Shown here: piece by piece, positions 16,978 to 26,516 of the stretch
How the letters are laid out: every line of letters starts with the position of its first letter
How positions within the stretch are numbered: the stretch's first letter is position 1
From: Acidobacteriota bacterium
GTDB taxonomy: Bacteria > Acidobacteriota > Aminicenantia > Aminicenantales > Saccharicenantaceae
Length of the DNA stretch: 46,028 bases
Assembly: GCA_014894455.1 (NCBI GenBank)
Contig: JADBLN010000020.1
Span: 1 to 46,028, forward strand
Direction: 5' to 3'
The notes under the pieces: generated by a model
What the model saw: the letters and a program-made list of their open reading frames with translations, nothing else
Databases searched by the model: none
What the model was told of the DNA's origin: nothing
Position numbers and translations under genes: made by a program

Positions 16978-18123
16978 TCAGGCCGTGAGGACTTTGTTGA
17001 CCGCCTCGCTTCCCGACCCCGGCTTGAACCGGCAGCCGAGCCCCTCGAGCGTCTTCTCCACGGCCTCGATCGCGAACCTCACCTGGGCCGAGGTCAAGTT
17101 GCCCATGTGTCCCATGCGGAAGACCTTACCCAGCGTCTGGGCCAGGCCGCCGGCGACAACGACGCCGTTCTCGTAAAGCGACGAGCGGAAGGCCTTGTCG
17201 TCGACGCCGTCCGGGTAGCGGACGACGGACAGCGTCGAGGCCGTGAACCGCGGGTCGGTGAAAAAGGTGAAGCCGAGGGCGGCCAAGCCGGCCCGGATGG
17301 CCTCGGCGAAGAGGTCGTGACGTTCGAAGCGTTCCTCGATGCCCTCCTCGAGGATGATGCGCGTCGCCTCGGCGAAGGCGCGGACCTCGTTGACGCAGGG
17401 CGTCGAGAAATATTTCGCGGGGTCGTGCATGACGGGCAGCCAGCGGAGGAGGTCGGAATAATAAGCCGGGATGGAAGCCAGGCTCCGGCGCTTCTCCATG
17501 GCCGGCTCGGAAAGGACTAGGATGGCCAGGCCCGGCGGCGTGCCCAGGCATTTCTGGGCCGCGGTCAGGACGACGTCGATGCCCCAGGCGTCCATGCGCT
17601 CCGGGACGCCGCCCGTGGCGCAGACACCATCGACGACGAAGAGCGACCCCGTTTTCTCCAGAACTTGGCTGTATTCCTCGACGGGGGCGCCGGCGCCGGT
17701 CGCGGTGTCGACGTGGGTGCAGACGACGACGTTGTAGTTCTTCTCTTTCAGCCGCGCCTCGAGCTCCCTCGGCGTGACGGCCCTGCCCCATTCACACTCG
17801 AGGACGTCGTGCTCGAGGCCGAAGGCCCGGCAGATGTCGGCCATCCGCCTGCCGAAATAGCCCTGGGAGAGGACGAGGACGCGGTCGCCCGGGCCGACCG
17901 TGTTGAGGACGGCCATCTCCATGGACAATGTACCGGCCCCGGAGATGATGAAAGGCTCTCCGTTCTCGCAAAAGACGATCTTCTTGAGGTTCTCGCAGGC
18001 CTCCTTGAGGTCCCGGGCCATGTCCGGCCCGACGTGGGAGACCGTGGGCTTGGCCAAGACGTCGAGGATCCGCGGGACGACCGGGCTGGGGCCCGGGATC
18101 AGGAGCAGTTTTTCTTGAGACAT
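16978..18123 (-). CDS. Class V aminotransferase (alanine-glyoxylate/serine-pyruvate aminotransferase-like)
   Basis: MSQEKLLLIPGPSPVVPRILDVLAKPTVSHVGPDM..., VDGVCATGGVPERMDAWGIDVVLTAAQKCLGTPPGLAIL. Confidence 0.92.
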   Translation of the reverse strand: MSQEKLLLIPGPSPVVPRILDVLAKPTVSHVGPDMARDLKEACENLKKIVFCENGEPFIISGAGTLSMEMAVLNTVGPGDRVLVLSQGYFGRRMADICRAFGLEHDVLECEWGRAVTPRELEARLKEKNYNVVVCTHVDTATGAGAPVEEYSQVLEKTGSLFVVDGVCATGGVPERMDAWGIDVVLTAAQKCLGTPPGLAILVLSEPAMEKRRSLASIPAYYSDLLRWLPVMHDPAKYFSTPCVNEVRAFAEATRIILEEGIEERFERHDLFAEAIRAGLAALGFTFFTDPRFTASTLSVVRYPDGVDDKAFRSSLYENGVVVAGGLAQTLGKVFRMGHMGNLTSAQVRFAIEAVEKTLEGLGCRFKPGSGSEAVNKVLTA

Positions 18124-18194
18124 CGTTTTCCTCTCGCGCAAAAATCGCGTCCATTGTGACCAATTGCGCGGGATAAATCAAGACGAGCCTTGGA

Positions 18195-18339
18195 GCGCTG
18201 CCCGTTTTGGCAGTGATAGGGACCATGCATCTCCCCCGGCCCCCGGGAACCAGTCCCGACGGTTCCCCCGTCGGCCAGCCGACGGGTCCCCCTCCGCTAC
18301 GGGGGCTTTGCATGGTCCCTATCACTGCCCGGGCAGCGC
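18195..18339. repeat. Long inverted repeat (31 matched bp, one 4-nt bulge) with internal hairpin
   Basis: Left GCGCTGCCCG-TTTT-GGCAGTGATAGGGACCATGCA (18195-18229) pairs with right TGCATGGTCCCTATCACTGCC-CGGGCAGCGC (18309-18339); internal CCCGTCGG-CCAG-CCGACGGG (18267-18286). Confidence 0.9.
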
Positions 18340-18358
18340 CCCTGGAGAAAAAGGGGCC

Positions 18359-18390
18359 GGTTCTATTTTTCACACGTGAAAAATAGAACC
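18359..18390. repeat. Near-perfect 32-nt palindrome (15-bp arms, 2-nt centre)
   Basis: GGTTCTATTTTTCAC-AC-GTGAAAAATAGAACC; imperfect stem extends outward (about 18351-18398). Confidence 0.92.
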
Positions 18391-18407
18391 GTCCCTTTGT
18401 ATTGGGG

Positions 18408-20513
18408 CTATTCGACGATACGGTAGCTCACGCCTTCGAAGACGACGACCAGCTTGTTTCCCGCCGAGAGATACTTGGCGATCCCCGGCTTTTCGGCGAT
18501 CAGCTTGTAGAATGCGTCCGAGTTGAACTTGAATTCGGTGACGGGCGCTCCTTCTTTGTATTCGCTGTCGGTCCAGACCCCCTCCTTGAGGTAGAACGTC
18601 TTGTCGTCCTTATACAGGATCCGCTCCGAAGCGACCTGGGCAGCCCGGTCCTCGAGCTTGAAAGCCTGAGTGGCTTTGGCCGCCCGAACCGCGCCCACGC
18701 CGCCGACGACGCCGCCAACGATGGCTTCCCGGGCGGCCGGGGCCGCAGCATCGAGGGCCTGAGCTTCCTTTTCCGTGACCAGGAACGACGTGTACGGCGT
18801 GACGATGCCGTACTTGAGGCCGAGGCGCCTGATCTCATCGACGAGCTCCCGGTTCGAGCCCTGGAGGCGGATCTCCTCGAGGAGGTAGCCGATGCGCCGC
18901 GTCGCCCACAGCCGGGGCAGAAAATTGAAGGAATCGCCCTTGGCTATGACCCGGCCTTCGAGGGCGAAGCGCTTCTCCTCCCGGCCGCTCTTTCCGGTCA
19001 GAGCGACGCTCACCGGTCCACTTCCCGTGTACTTGCCGACGAGGACGAACTGGGAGCCCTTGAAGAGATCGGGCAGGGAGCGGGGATAGACCTGGCTCGT
19101 TTCGATCCCCCTGAACGTGACGGCCAGGTCGGAGAGGAGGGGTGAGGAGATCTTCTCGTAGAAACTCGAAACGGCGACTTCGAGATTCTCGTCCTCGCCG
19201 ATGTAGACGGACGTCCCGCGATGGTCCGTGGAGATCCTGTCCAGGAGCTCGGTGTTGACGTCGTTCCCGACGCCGAAGACGAAGACTCTGGCCCGGGCGT
19301 CATTCGCCTTTTGGATATTCCTCAGGATGTCGGCCGTTTCGGTCGTCCCGGCCGTCGGCAGGCCGTCGGTCAGGAAAAGGACGTAGTTCGGGCGCTCCCC
19401 GGTCCGCATCCGCGCCAGGGCCGCGAGGAGCGCGTCGTTGATGTTCGTGCCCCCCGTATCTTCGATGGCCTCGACGAACTTGAGGGCCCGGCCGATGTTT
19501 TCGGCCGTCGCCGGGACGAGCGTTTCCGAAAACGGCGTCACGCCGTCATCGAAATCGACGACCGTAAATTCGTCGCGCCGGTCGAGGTGGTTGAGGATGA
19601 ACCGGGCCGCTTCCTTGGTCTGGCGCATTTTGGCCCCGCTCATGCTCCCCGAGCTGTCGAAGACGAGGACGATCGTCTTGTTGACGACTCTCTCCCCGGC
19701 GGCCGCGAAGCGCGGTGAGGCCAGGAGCATGAAATACCCGCCGTCGGGGCCCTCCCAGTTCAGAAAGGACAGGCCGATATCGTCTTTCGAGAGTGAGTAG
19801 TAGACGAGGAAATCCTTATCCGGCCGGACGCGCTTGTCCTCGTAGCCGACGCGGGCGCGGCCCGGACCGTCCTTCCTGACGGAGACCTTGTGGGAGGGCG
19901 AATAGACGTTGAGGATCGGGATCTGGCTTTCGATCCGGACGGAGACACTGACATCCTCGAGCGGGTCGCGGGAGAACCTCTCCGTGCTCAGGGGATAGAG
20001 GTACTTAACCAGGCCGCCGTCGGACTTGAGGACCTCCGTATAGGAGATCTGGACCCGCTTCTCGCCATTGGCCGGGATGGGAAACACCCTGGCCCGGAAG
20101 AGGTTGTGGCCCATGTACTCGAGAAGCCCCGGGTCGCGCATCCGGCGGACGATGTCCTCGTAGATCCGCCGGGCTTCGCGGCCGTCGAGGATCTCACCCT
20201 TGACCCTCTCGTTTCCGATGTACATGGCGAACTCGGAGACGGAGGCGCCTTCCGGAACGGGGAAGATGTAGGTCCCTTCGATGTCCCGGCCGAAGTGGTT
20301 GACAAACACCTGGTCGACCGAGGTCTTGGCCACCTGGTCGACGATCTCCACGGTGACGTGATGGTACTTGACACTGAGCGGCGGGATGTCCTGCCCCGGC
20401 CGCGGGCTGGGAATGATGAAACCGTCGGCCCGGAGCCCGGGCGCCGCGGCCAAAAGGACCGCCAGCGCGCCCAGGTTGATCAGACTCTTGATCGTTCGTC
20501 CTCGATTCTTCAT
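18408..20513 (-). CDS. VIT and von Willebrand factor A domain protein, exported
   Basis: Signal peptide from MKNRGRTIKSL; VIT: VDQVFVNHFGRDIEGTYIFPVPEGASVSEFAMYIG; VWA MIDAS: VLVFDSSGSMSGAKM...FLTDGLPTAG. Confidence 0.93.
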   Translation of the reverse strand: MKNRGRTIKSLINLGALAVLLAAAPGLRADGFIIPSPRPGQDIPPLSVKYHHVTVEIVDQVAKTSVDQVFVNHFGRDIEGTYIFPVPEGASVSEFAMYIGNERVKGEILDGREARRIYEDIVRRMRDPGLLEYMGHNLFRARVFPIPANGEKRVQISYTEVLKSDGGLVKYLYPLSTERFSRDPLEDVSVSVRIESQIPILNVYSPSHKVSVRKDGPGRARVGYEDKRVRPDKDFLVYYSLSKDDIGLSFLNWEGPDGGYFMLLASPRFAAAGERVVNKTIVLVFDSSGSMSGAKMRQTKEAARFILNHLDRRDEFTVVDFDDGVTPFSETLVPATAENIGRALKFVEAIEDTGGTNINDALLAALARMRTGERPNYVLFLTDGLPTAGTTETADILRNIQKANDARARVFVFGVGNDVNTELLDRISTDHRGTSVYIGEDENLEVAVSSFYEKISSPLLSDLAVTFRGIETSQVYPRSLPDLFKGSQFVLVGKYTGSGPVSVALTGKSGREEKRFALEGRVIAKGDSFNFLPRLWATRRIGYLLEEIRLQGSNRELVDEIRRLGLKYGIVTPYTSFLVTEKEAQALDAAAPAAREAIVGGVVGGVGAVRAAKATQAFKLEDRAAQVASERILYKDDKTFYLKEGVWTDSEYKEGAPVTEFKFNSDAFYKLIAEKPGIAKYLSAGNKLVVVFEGVSYRIVE

Positions 20514-20636
20514 GGTCTCCTCCTTGAGCATGTTGCTGCTCCTGCCTTTCATTCCTTTATACAACCGAGATCGCCGTTTTGTTCCATCTGCGGCCAAGGA
20601 AGGTCAGGATGACGCCCCCGATCTTCATGGGCCGGT

Positions 20637-21704
20637 CTATTTTTCCTTGACCCGGCCGACTTCGAAGAGGGGCTCGCCTTCGTTGCAGGGCGGCGTGCCG
20701 ATGATGTAGAGAAGGATGCCTGAGAAGGGGGCCTTGACATCCTCTTTCCTCTGGCCGAGGTAGTCGGTTATGGTGCCGACGACCTGGCCCTGCTTGACGT
20801 AATAGCCCATCTCGACCTTGGGGGCGAAGAGTCCGTCCCATTTCGAATAGACGACTTCGTACTTGTCGATCCAGACGGGGTCGGCGGCCGGCGCGGGGTC
20901 GCCGTCGATCATGTCGAGGTGGCGCATGACGCTCAGGACGCCCCTGACGTTCCGGGCGACGGATTCCTCGTCCGTGCGGCCGAGATATCCCGCCTCCGTC
21001 GTGATGGCCGGCTTTCCTTGGAGGATGGCCGTGTTGCCCAGATACTTGGACTCGGTCAGGACTTTCGTCCGCGACTCGTCGATGACGATGTGCGGGATGC
21101 CGAAGGCCAGTGCCAGGTCCCGGGTTTTTGCGTCGAACTTTTTGTCGCCGCTGATCATCCAGTAGGTGTAGGGGATGAGGGCCTCGTTGCCGTCGCCACA
21201 GTGCATGTCGATGAGGACGTCCGCGCGCTTGACGACCTCCTCGTTGAGCACGGCGGCGATCCTCTGGCTCATCGTCCCGTCGAGGTCGCCGGGGAAAACG
21301 CGGTTGAGGTTCTTCCAGTCGTCGGGGCCGTAGTAGATCGTCCGGCGCTTGAAGCTCGGCAGGTTGGCGACGTGGACCATGAGGACCGTCCCGATCAGGG
21401 CCTTGGGGTCGATCAGGTCCTTCACCCGGTAGAGCGCCAGGATGGGCGGATATTCGTAAGCGTGGACGCCGGCGACGAGGGCCAGGACTTTGCCCTTTTT
21501 CGCCCCGTGGATCACCGTGTACGGGATTTGTGTCCCAACGCCGTCCTTCTCCAGAACATTCAGATAGCCCGAAAAGGCACTGCCGCTCTTGACGCGGGCG
21601 TCGCCGATGACGAAATCATCGCCGCCGCTCCACGCCGGGAGGGCTAAAACGAGGGCGACGAGAACGAGGGCTCCGCCCAACTTCCTTAATATGCTCAAAA
21701 TCAT
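20637..21704 (-). CDS. Secreted succinylglutamate desuccinylase/aspartoacylase (M14-like) family protein
   Basis: Signal peptide; VLALVAGVHAYEYPPILAL (H..E zinc motif), IDMHCGDGNEALIPY; C-terminal YYVKQGQVVGTITDYLGQRKEDVKAPFSGILLYI. Confidence 0.87.
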   Translation of the reverse strand: MILSILRKLGGALVLVALVLALPAWSGGDDFVIGDARVKSGSAFSGYLNVLEKDGVGTQIPYTVIHGAKKGKVLALVAGVHAYEYPPILALYRVKDLIDPKALIGTVLMVHVANLPSFKRRTIYYGPDDWKNLNRVFPGDLDGTMSQRIAAVLNEEVVKRADVLIDMHCGDGNEALIPYTYWMISGDKKFDAKTRDLALAFGIPHIVIDESRTKVLTESKYLGNTAILQGKPAITTEAGYLGRTDEESVARNVRGVLSVMRHLDMIDGDPAPAADPVWIDKYEVVYSKWDGLFAPKVEMGYYVKQGQVVGTITDYLGQRKEDVKAPFSGILLYIIGTPPCNEGEPLFEVGRVKEK

Positions 21705-21783
21705 TAAGGACCTCCTGCGGGGGATATCGCCGGTATTGTATATAAACGGGAGAGCGTATTCAAAGGAAACAGTTGCCCGCGCG

Positions 21784-21813
21784 TTGACCGCGACGCTTTA
21801 CTTTTGATATACT
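21784..21813 (+). promoter_or_regulatory. Candidate sigma70 promoter for small membrane protein gene
   Basis: TTGACC (21784-21789), 18-nt spacer, TATACT (21808-21813). Confidence 0.5.
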
Positions 21814-21846
21814 CCCGGCGGAACAATCTCGCAGGGAGGTCCACCA

Positions 21847-22083
21847 ATGGGTAAATTCATCGCCGTCATCGGCGGGCTCGCGGCCATGGCCGGCGGCCTG
21901 GCGCTCGTCATCTTCTCGCCTCTCTTCCGGTCCGCCCTCTACCACCTGATCCTGGGATTCATCCCTCCGATCCTCTTCTTCGGAGGGTTCATCGGCCTCA
22001 TCGCCGGGATCAGCAGCATCAAGGACGCCAAGAGGACCAAGAAGCTCGAGCAGGAAACCGAGCCCAAGAAGAGCGACGCCTGA
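21847..22083 (+). CDS. Small two-TM membrane protein, unknown function
   Basis: 78-aa ORF with RBS GGGAGG and two hydrophobic segments (FIAVIGGLAAMAGGLALVIFS; LILGFIPPILFFGGFIGLIAGI), lysine/acidic tail. Confidence 0.75.
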   Translation: MGKFIAVIGGLAAMAGGLALVIFSPLFRSALYHLILGFIPPILFFGGFIGLIAGISSIKDAKRTKKLEQETEPKKSDA

Positions 22084-22209
22084 TCCCGTCTCCGGCCTTC
22101 CCTTGAAAGCCGTCCCCTGATCAGGCCGCGAGGCCGTCTCGGAACGGGCGGACGCCGGCAGCCTCTCTTGCCTGCCCGGAAAGGGCTGTGCTAAGATGGT
22201 GACGGCAAC

Positions 22210-22656
22210 GTGGTCAACTTTCACATTCTCGCCCTCTCTGTCCTGCTCGCCCTGCCCTTCCCCATAGCGGCGCGCGTCGAGAAGGCCTTTCTCCAGAACT
22301 CGCCGCAAATCCTCCGCGAGCTGATGACGTCGGAAGGCACGATCCCCGTCTCCCTTCCCGAGCCCCTGTCCCTCGCCGACCAGCTGTCGCCCGACCAGGC
22401 CTACCTCGTCTTCGGCAGGATCTTCTCCGTCTTCAAGACGACGGAGTTTACCACCGACCCGCAGCTGTCCGCCCTGCCGGGCCTGCCGGGCGGCATCCTG
22501 AAAGCCCGCTGGTCGTTCCGGAACGAGCGCACGGGCGACCAGTATCCTTTCCGCGTCTACTTCTTCGTCGTCCCCGAACGGCTGCCCCCGTCGGCCGGCA
22601 AGCCCGGCCCCGTGATCGCCCTCAAGATCGTCGAGATCCGGGCGGAGAAGCTCTGA
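22210..22656 (+). CDS. Small secreted protein, possibly DUF4783/NTF2-like
   Basis: GTG start, signal peptide MVNFHILALSVLLALPFPIAA; TGATG overlap with downstream kinase; family guess by resemblance only. Confidence 0.7.
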   Translation: MVNFHILALSVLLALPFPIAARVEKAFLQNSPQILRELMTSEGTIPVSLPEPLSLADQLSPDQAYLVFGRIFSVFKTTEFTTDPQLSALPGLPGGILKARWSFRNERTGDQYPFRVYFFVVPERLPPSAGKPGPVIALKIVEIRAEKL

Positions 22657-25600
22657 TGGCCGGGCGCCGGTTCTGGACCCGCAACACCCTTCTCACTGTG
22701 AGCGGGGCGGCCGTCGCCCTTGCCCTCATCGTCGGCGCGCTGTCCCTCGCGCTCCCCCGGTTTCTTTCCCGGGACTACGACGCCAAGAGCCTCACCTCCC
22801 TGCGCAAGCAAGCCGTCCTGACGAGGCAGGGTTTCGCTTCGCTCCTGGCTTCCCTCGAGTCCCGGAAGGCCCGGTTCGAGCGCCTGCCTCTCCCCGCGGA
22901 AGCCAAGGACGCCTATCCCCTATTCCAGAAGGAGGGCCTCGACCCCGAGACCGAAGGCATCGCCCTCGGCAACGGCGACGGCCTCTTCGAAGTCTGGTAC
23001 GGCAACGTCCTGAGCCTCGCCGACCAGGTCGGGGGAGAGGACCTCGAGGTCTTGAAACGGAGCGGCAGCTCGTTCCTCGTCCGGAGCAAGGCCTCGGTCT
23101 ATCTCATCGCCCTCCAGCCCTTGAAAGACGGCGGCCGCATGCTGGCCCACTTCGCCCGGCTGGCCTTCATCCCCCAGTTCCAGTCCTCGCACATCCGCGA
23201 GTCCCACGCCCTCCGGCCGGCCTTCCGGGCCGACTTCGACATCGACTACTGGGACTTCCGCGAGGATGTCGAGGGGTTCGAGAAGTTCTTCGGCCGGCAC
23301 AAGGACGAATTCACGGGCCAGCCGCGGCAGAAAAACGAGATCCAGACCCTCTTTTTCCCCCTCCGGAACGAGACGGGACGCATCATGGCCACCGTGACCC
23401 TGGCCTCCCCGTCGCTGACCGCCAAGCTAAGCCGTGCCCGCGAGGGCCTCCGTCTCGTGCTCCTGCTCCTGCTTTTCGCTGGGGGCCTCGCGGCCGTCGC
23501 CTTTTTCTGGTCGTCGCCCGATTTCCGCCATGGCCGGGACGTCGTGTCGGGCGGCCTCGGGGCGGCCCTCCTGGTCGGGCTGCGGCTCCTCGCCCTTCCC
23601 TTGGGGCACCTGGAAAAGATCCAATCCCTCAGCCTGTTCAAGCCGTCCGTGGCCGGGTTCTCCTCCTGGGGCGGCCTGACCCGATCTCCAGCGGACATCT
23701 TCCTGACCTCCCTCGCGGCCCTCGGCCTGGCGTCCTGCCTGGCCGTCTGCGCCCTCAAGCCCAAGCACGAAGACGGGGACGGCTTCCCGGCCTATCTCGG
23801 CATCGCGTCGTCCGTCCTGGCCGCGGCGCTCGCCGGCGGGGGGATCCTCGTCCTGATGAAGGTCTTTCGTCACGTCGTCTTCAACTCCAATCTCTCGCTG
23901 CTCCGCTGGGATTTCGACGTCTCCCGCCTCGCCCTCCAGCTCAGCCTGTTCCTTTTTCTGGTCGCCGTTCTCATCGTCCTGGCGGTCGCCTTCCGGCTGG
24001 CCCTGCTTGGCTCCCGGGCCAAAGCCGCCTCCGGGGTGGCCGTCGTCCTGGCGGCGACGGGCGCCGTCTTTCTCGACGCCGACCGGTCGCTCTTCCTGGC
24101 CGCCGTCAGCGCGGCCCTCATCGCCTGGCTCTTCGCGGTCGCCGCGATCCCGAACCTCACGCGGCGGCGCGAGATCTGGTTCGCCGGCCTCGTCCTGACG
24201 GCCCTCTGGATGTCGCGTTCTCTCGACGGCCTGAGCGTCGTCCGGACCCACCGGCTTCTCGAAACGACCCTCGCCCACACGATCCTGACACAGGAAACCT
24301 GGGGGAACTTCCTGATCGAGGAATCCCTGCCGGGACTCGACCGCGGCGAGCGGCTCATCGTCTCCTTTTTCAAGGACCCCCAGAACTCCGAATTCGCCCA
24401 TTCGCTCTGGGAAAAAAGCCCCGTCGCGAAATTCAACTGGTACTCGAGCCTCGAGGTCCGCGATGCCGAGGGCAACACGCTCAGCCGTTTCTCGCTCAAC
24501 GTCCCCAAGATCCTGGGCGGCCCGCCCGACCTCGAGCCCGCCAGGGACTGGACCATCGTCCCGTATTCCCAGACCTTCATCGGAAAGGAAAAGGATTTCC
24601 TGGTCGGCTACAAGGACTACTACGACGGCGGCGTGCGCCTCGGACGCGTCATCCTCTACGTCTCCCTCGACCCGGAGATGCTCCCGTTCCTGTATTCCGC
24701 CAACCCCTATTTTGAGGTCCTCCGGACCGACTCGCTCCCCTCCCTCAACCAGTTCGACTTCGGCTGCGAGATCTTCGACCTCGAAGGCCGTTCCCTCTTC
24801 AACCCCCGCAAGCTGACCGCCGGGCTTTCGACCGGCGACCTCGCCCGGCTTCGCGCCTCCTCCACGCCGTTCTGGTCGGAGCTCCGGGAACGGGGGACGG
24901 TGTACGATGCGTATCTCTTCCGCTCGGGCGAGCGCTGTTACAGCCTCTTTTCGCCGCGGAAGGATATCAAGACCCGGGCCGTCGATTTCCTGCGGTTCTT
25001 CTTCCTCGGGCTGGCTGCGGCCATGACCGTCCTCCTCGTCGTCACCATGGCCTCCGGTATGGCTTCGGTCCGCAAGCCCCTCTGGTCGTTCTCGAACCGC
25101 GTCTACGCCTCGTTCCTGGCCGTAGCCCTCGTGCCCCTGCTCCTCTACACCGTCTTCACCCGGAACTTGTTCGACAGCCTGTTCACCGAGCGGTTCGTCG
25201 AGGACGCCGCCATCCACGCGAGCTACGCCCAAGGCCTCATGGAGGCCTTCCTCATCATCCAGGGCATCGAGGTCTCTCCCTACCTCGCGCCCTCGGAGGA
25301 CCTGGCCCTCTGGATCAGCTCGACCCTCTCGAACGACGTCATCCTCTATGGGGACGCCGTGCTCCTCGCCTCGAGCCGGCGGGAATTCTTCGACAGCGGC
25401 CTCCTGCCCGAGATCCTCGACGGGGAGGCCTACCAGGCCCTCGTCTACGACCGAAAGCCGTTCTTCACCCAGCGGACGCGCCTCGGCGGCTACTCCTTCC
25501 AGACCCTGACCGTCCCCTACGACTTCAAGAACACGACGCTCTTCATCTCCCTGCCCTTCCCCTTCGAGAAGGAGCAACTGACCAAGGCCACCCAGGAGAT

Positions 25601-26516
25601 CGTCGAATTCCTCGTCCTTCTCTCCGCCTTTTTCTTAAGCCTGGTCATTCTCCTCTCCCGGGGGATCAAGAGCATGATCATCGTCCCCGTGCGCAAGCTC
25701 CTGGCCGGGACACGCGAGGTCGGACTGGGCAACCTCGAAGTGACCATCGAGCACCGCTCCCGCGACGAGATGATGACCCTCATCGACGGCTTCAACACGA
25801 TGATCCGGAACCTCAAGGCCCACGAGCAGGAACTGGCCGAGATGAGCAAGAAGGTGGCCTGGACCGAGATGGCCCGCAAGGTCGCCCACGAGATCAAGAA
25901 CCCGCTGACGCCCATCCAGCTGTCGGCCGAGCACGTCCTCAAGGTCTACGAGGACAAGCGGGGCGACCTGGACAAGACCCTCAAGGAATCCATGTCCTAC
26001 ATCATCAGCGAGGTCGAGAACCTGCGCCATATCGCCCAGGAATTCATGGAGATCGCCCGGGACACGACGGTCCGCAAGGAACCCGTCGACCTGCGCGTCC
26101 TCCTGGAGGAGACGCTCCAGCCTTACAGCCGGCTCCTGGCCGAGCGCATCCGCTTCAAGGTCGTCGCCGAGGGGTCGGACTTCCGGGCGAGCGGCGACGC
26201 GGCCAAGCTCAAAACGGCGTTCCGCAACATCGTCGCCAACGCCATCGAGGCCATCAGCCAGCAGGGGGACGTCGCGTTGTCGATCGGGCGCAAGGGGCCG
26301 GTCTTCACGATCTCCGTCCGCGACAGCGGGCCGGGCATGAGCAAGGAAACGGTCGACCGGATCTTCGACCTCTACTTCTCGACCAAGGACGCCGGCACCG
26401 GGCTCGGCCTGCCCATCGCCAAGAAGATCGTCGAGGAGCACGGCGGAGCTATCCGGGTCACGAGCGAGCCGGGCAAGGGGACGACAGTCGTGATCGATCT
26501 CCCGGCCGGCGAATGA
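22656..26516 (+). CDS. Large multi-TM NtrY-like sensor histidine kinase (HAMP, HisKA, HATPase_c)
   Basis: HAMP-like VPVRKLLAGTREVGLGNLEVTIEHRSRDEMMTLIDGFNTM; H-box ARKVAHEIKNPLTPIQLSAEHVLK; N box FRNIVANAIEAI; G boxes DSGPGMSKETVDRIFDLYFSTKDAGTGLGLPIAKKIVEEHGG. Confidence 0.95.
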   Translation: MAGRRFWTRNTLLTVSGAAVALALIVGALSLALPRFLSRDYDAKSLTSLRKQAVLTRQGFASLLASLESRKARFERLPLPAEAKDAYPLFQKEGLDPETEGIALGNGDGLFEVWYGNVLSLADQVGGEDLEVLKRSGSSFLVRSKASVYLIALQPLKDGGRMLAHFARLAFIPQFQSSHIRESHALRPAFRADFDIDYWDFREDVEGFEKFFGRHKDEFTGQPRQKNEIQTLFFPLRNETGRIMATVTLASPSLTAKLSRAREGLRLVLLLLLFAGGLAAVAFFWSSPDFRHGRDVVSGGLGAALLVGLRLLALPLGHLEKIQSLSLFKPSVAGFSSWGGLTRSPADIFLTSLAALGLASCLAVCALKPKHEDGDGFPAYLGIASSVLAAALAGGGILVLMKVFRHVVFNSNLSLLRWDFDVSRLALQLSLFLFLVAVLIVLAVAFRLALLGSRAKAASGVAVVLAATGAVFLDADRSLFLAAVSAALIAWLFAVAAIPNLTRRREIWFAGLVLTALWMSRSLDGLSVVRTHRLLETTLAHTILTQETWGNFLIEESLPGLDRGERLIVSFFKDPQNSEFAHSLWEKSPVAKFNWYSSLEVRDAEGNTLSRFSLNVPKILGGPPDLEPARDWTIVPYSQTFIGKEKDFLVGYKDYYDGGVRLGRVILYVSLDPEMLPFLYSANPYFEVLRTDSLPSLNQFDFGCEIFDLEGRSLFNPRKLTAGLSTGDLARLRASSTPFWSELRERGTVYDAYLFRSGERCYSLFSPRKDIKTRAVDFLRFFFLGLAAAMTVLLVVTMASGMASVRKPLWSFSNRVYASFLAVALVPLLLYTVFTRNLFDSLFTERFVEDAAIHASYAQGLMEAFLIIQGIEVSPYLAPSEDLALWISSTLSNDVILYGDAVLLASSRREFFDSGLLPEILDGEAYQALVYDRKPFFTQRTRLGGYSFQTLTVPYDFKNTTLFISLPFPFEKEQLTKATQEIVEFLVLLSAFFLSLVILLSRGIKSMIIVPVRKLLAGTREVGLGNLEVTIEHRSRDEMMTLIDGFNTMIRNLKAHEQELAEMSKKVAWTEMARKVAHEIKNPLTPIQLSAEHVLKVYEDKRGDLDKTLKESMSYIISEVENLRHIAQEFMEIARDTTVRKEPVDLRVLLEETLQPYSRLLAERIRFKVVAEGSDFRASGDAAKLKTAFRNIVANAIEAISQQGDVALSIGRKGPVFTISVRDSGPGMSKETVDRIFDLYFSTKDAGTGLGLPIAKKIVEEHGGAIRVTSEPGKGTTVVIDLPAGE

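Noticed and set aside
18164-18379. 71-aa plus-strand ORF
   Set aside because: Lies almost wholly inside the palindromic repeat region; no RBS or recognisable domain.
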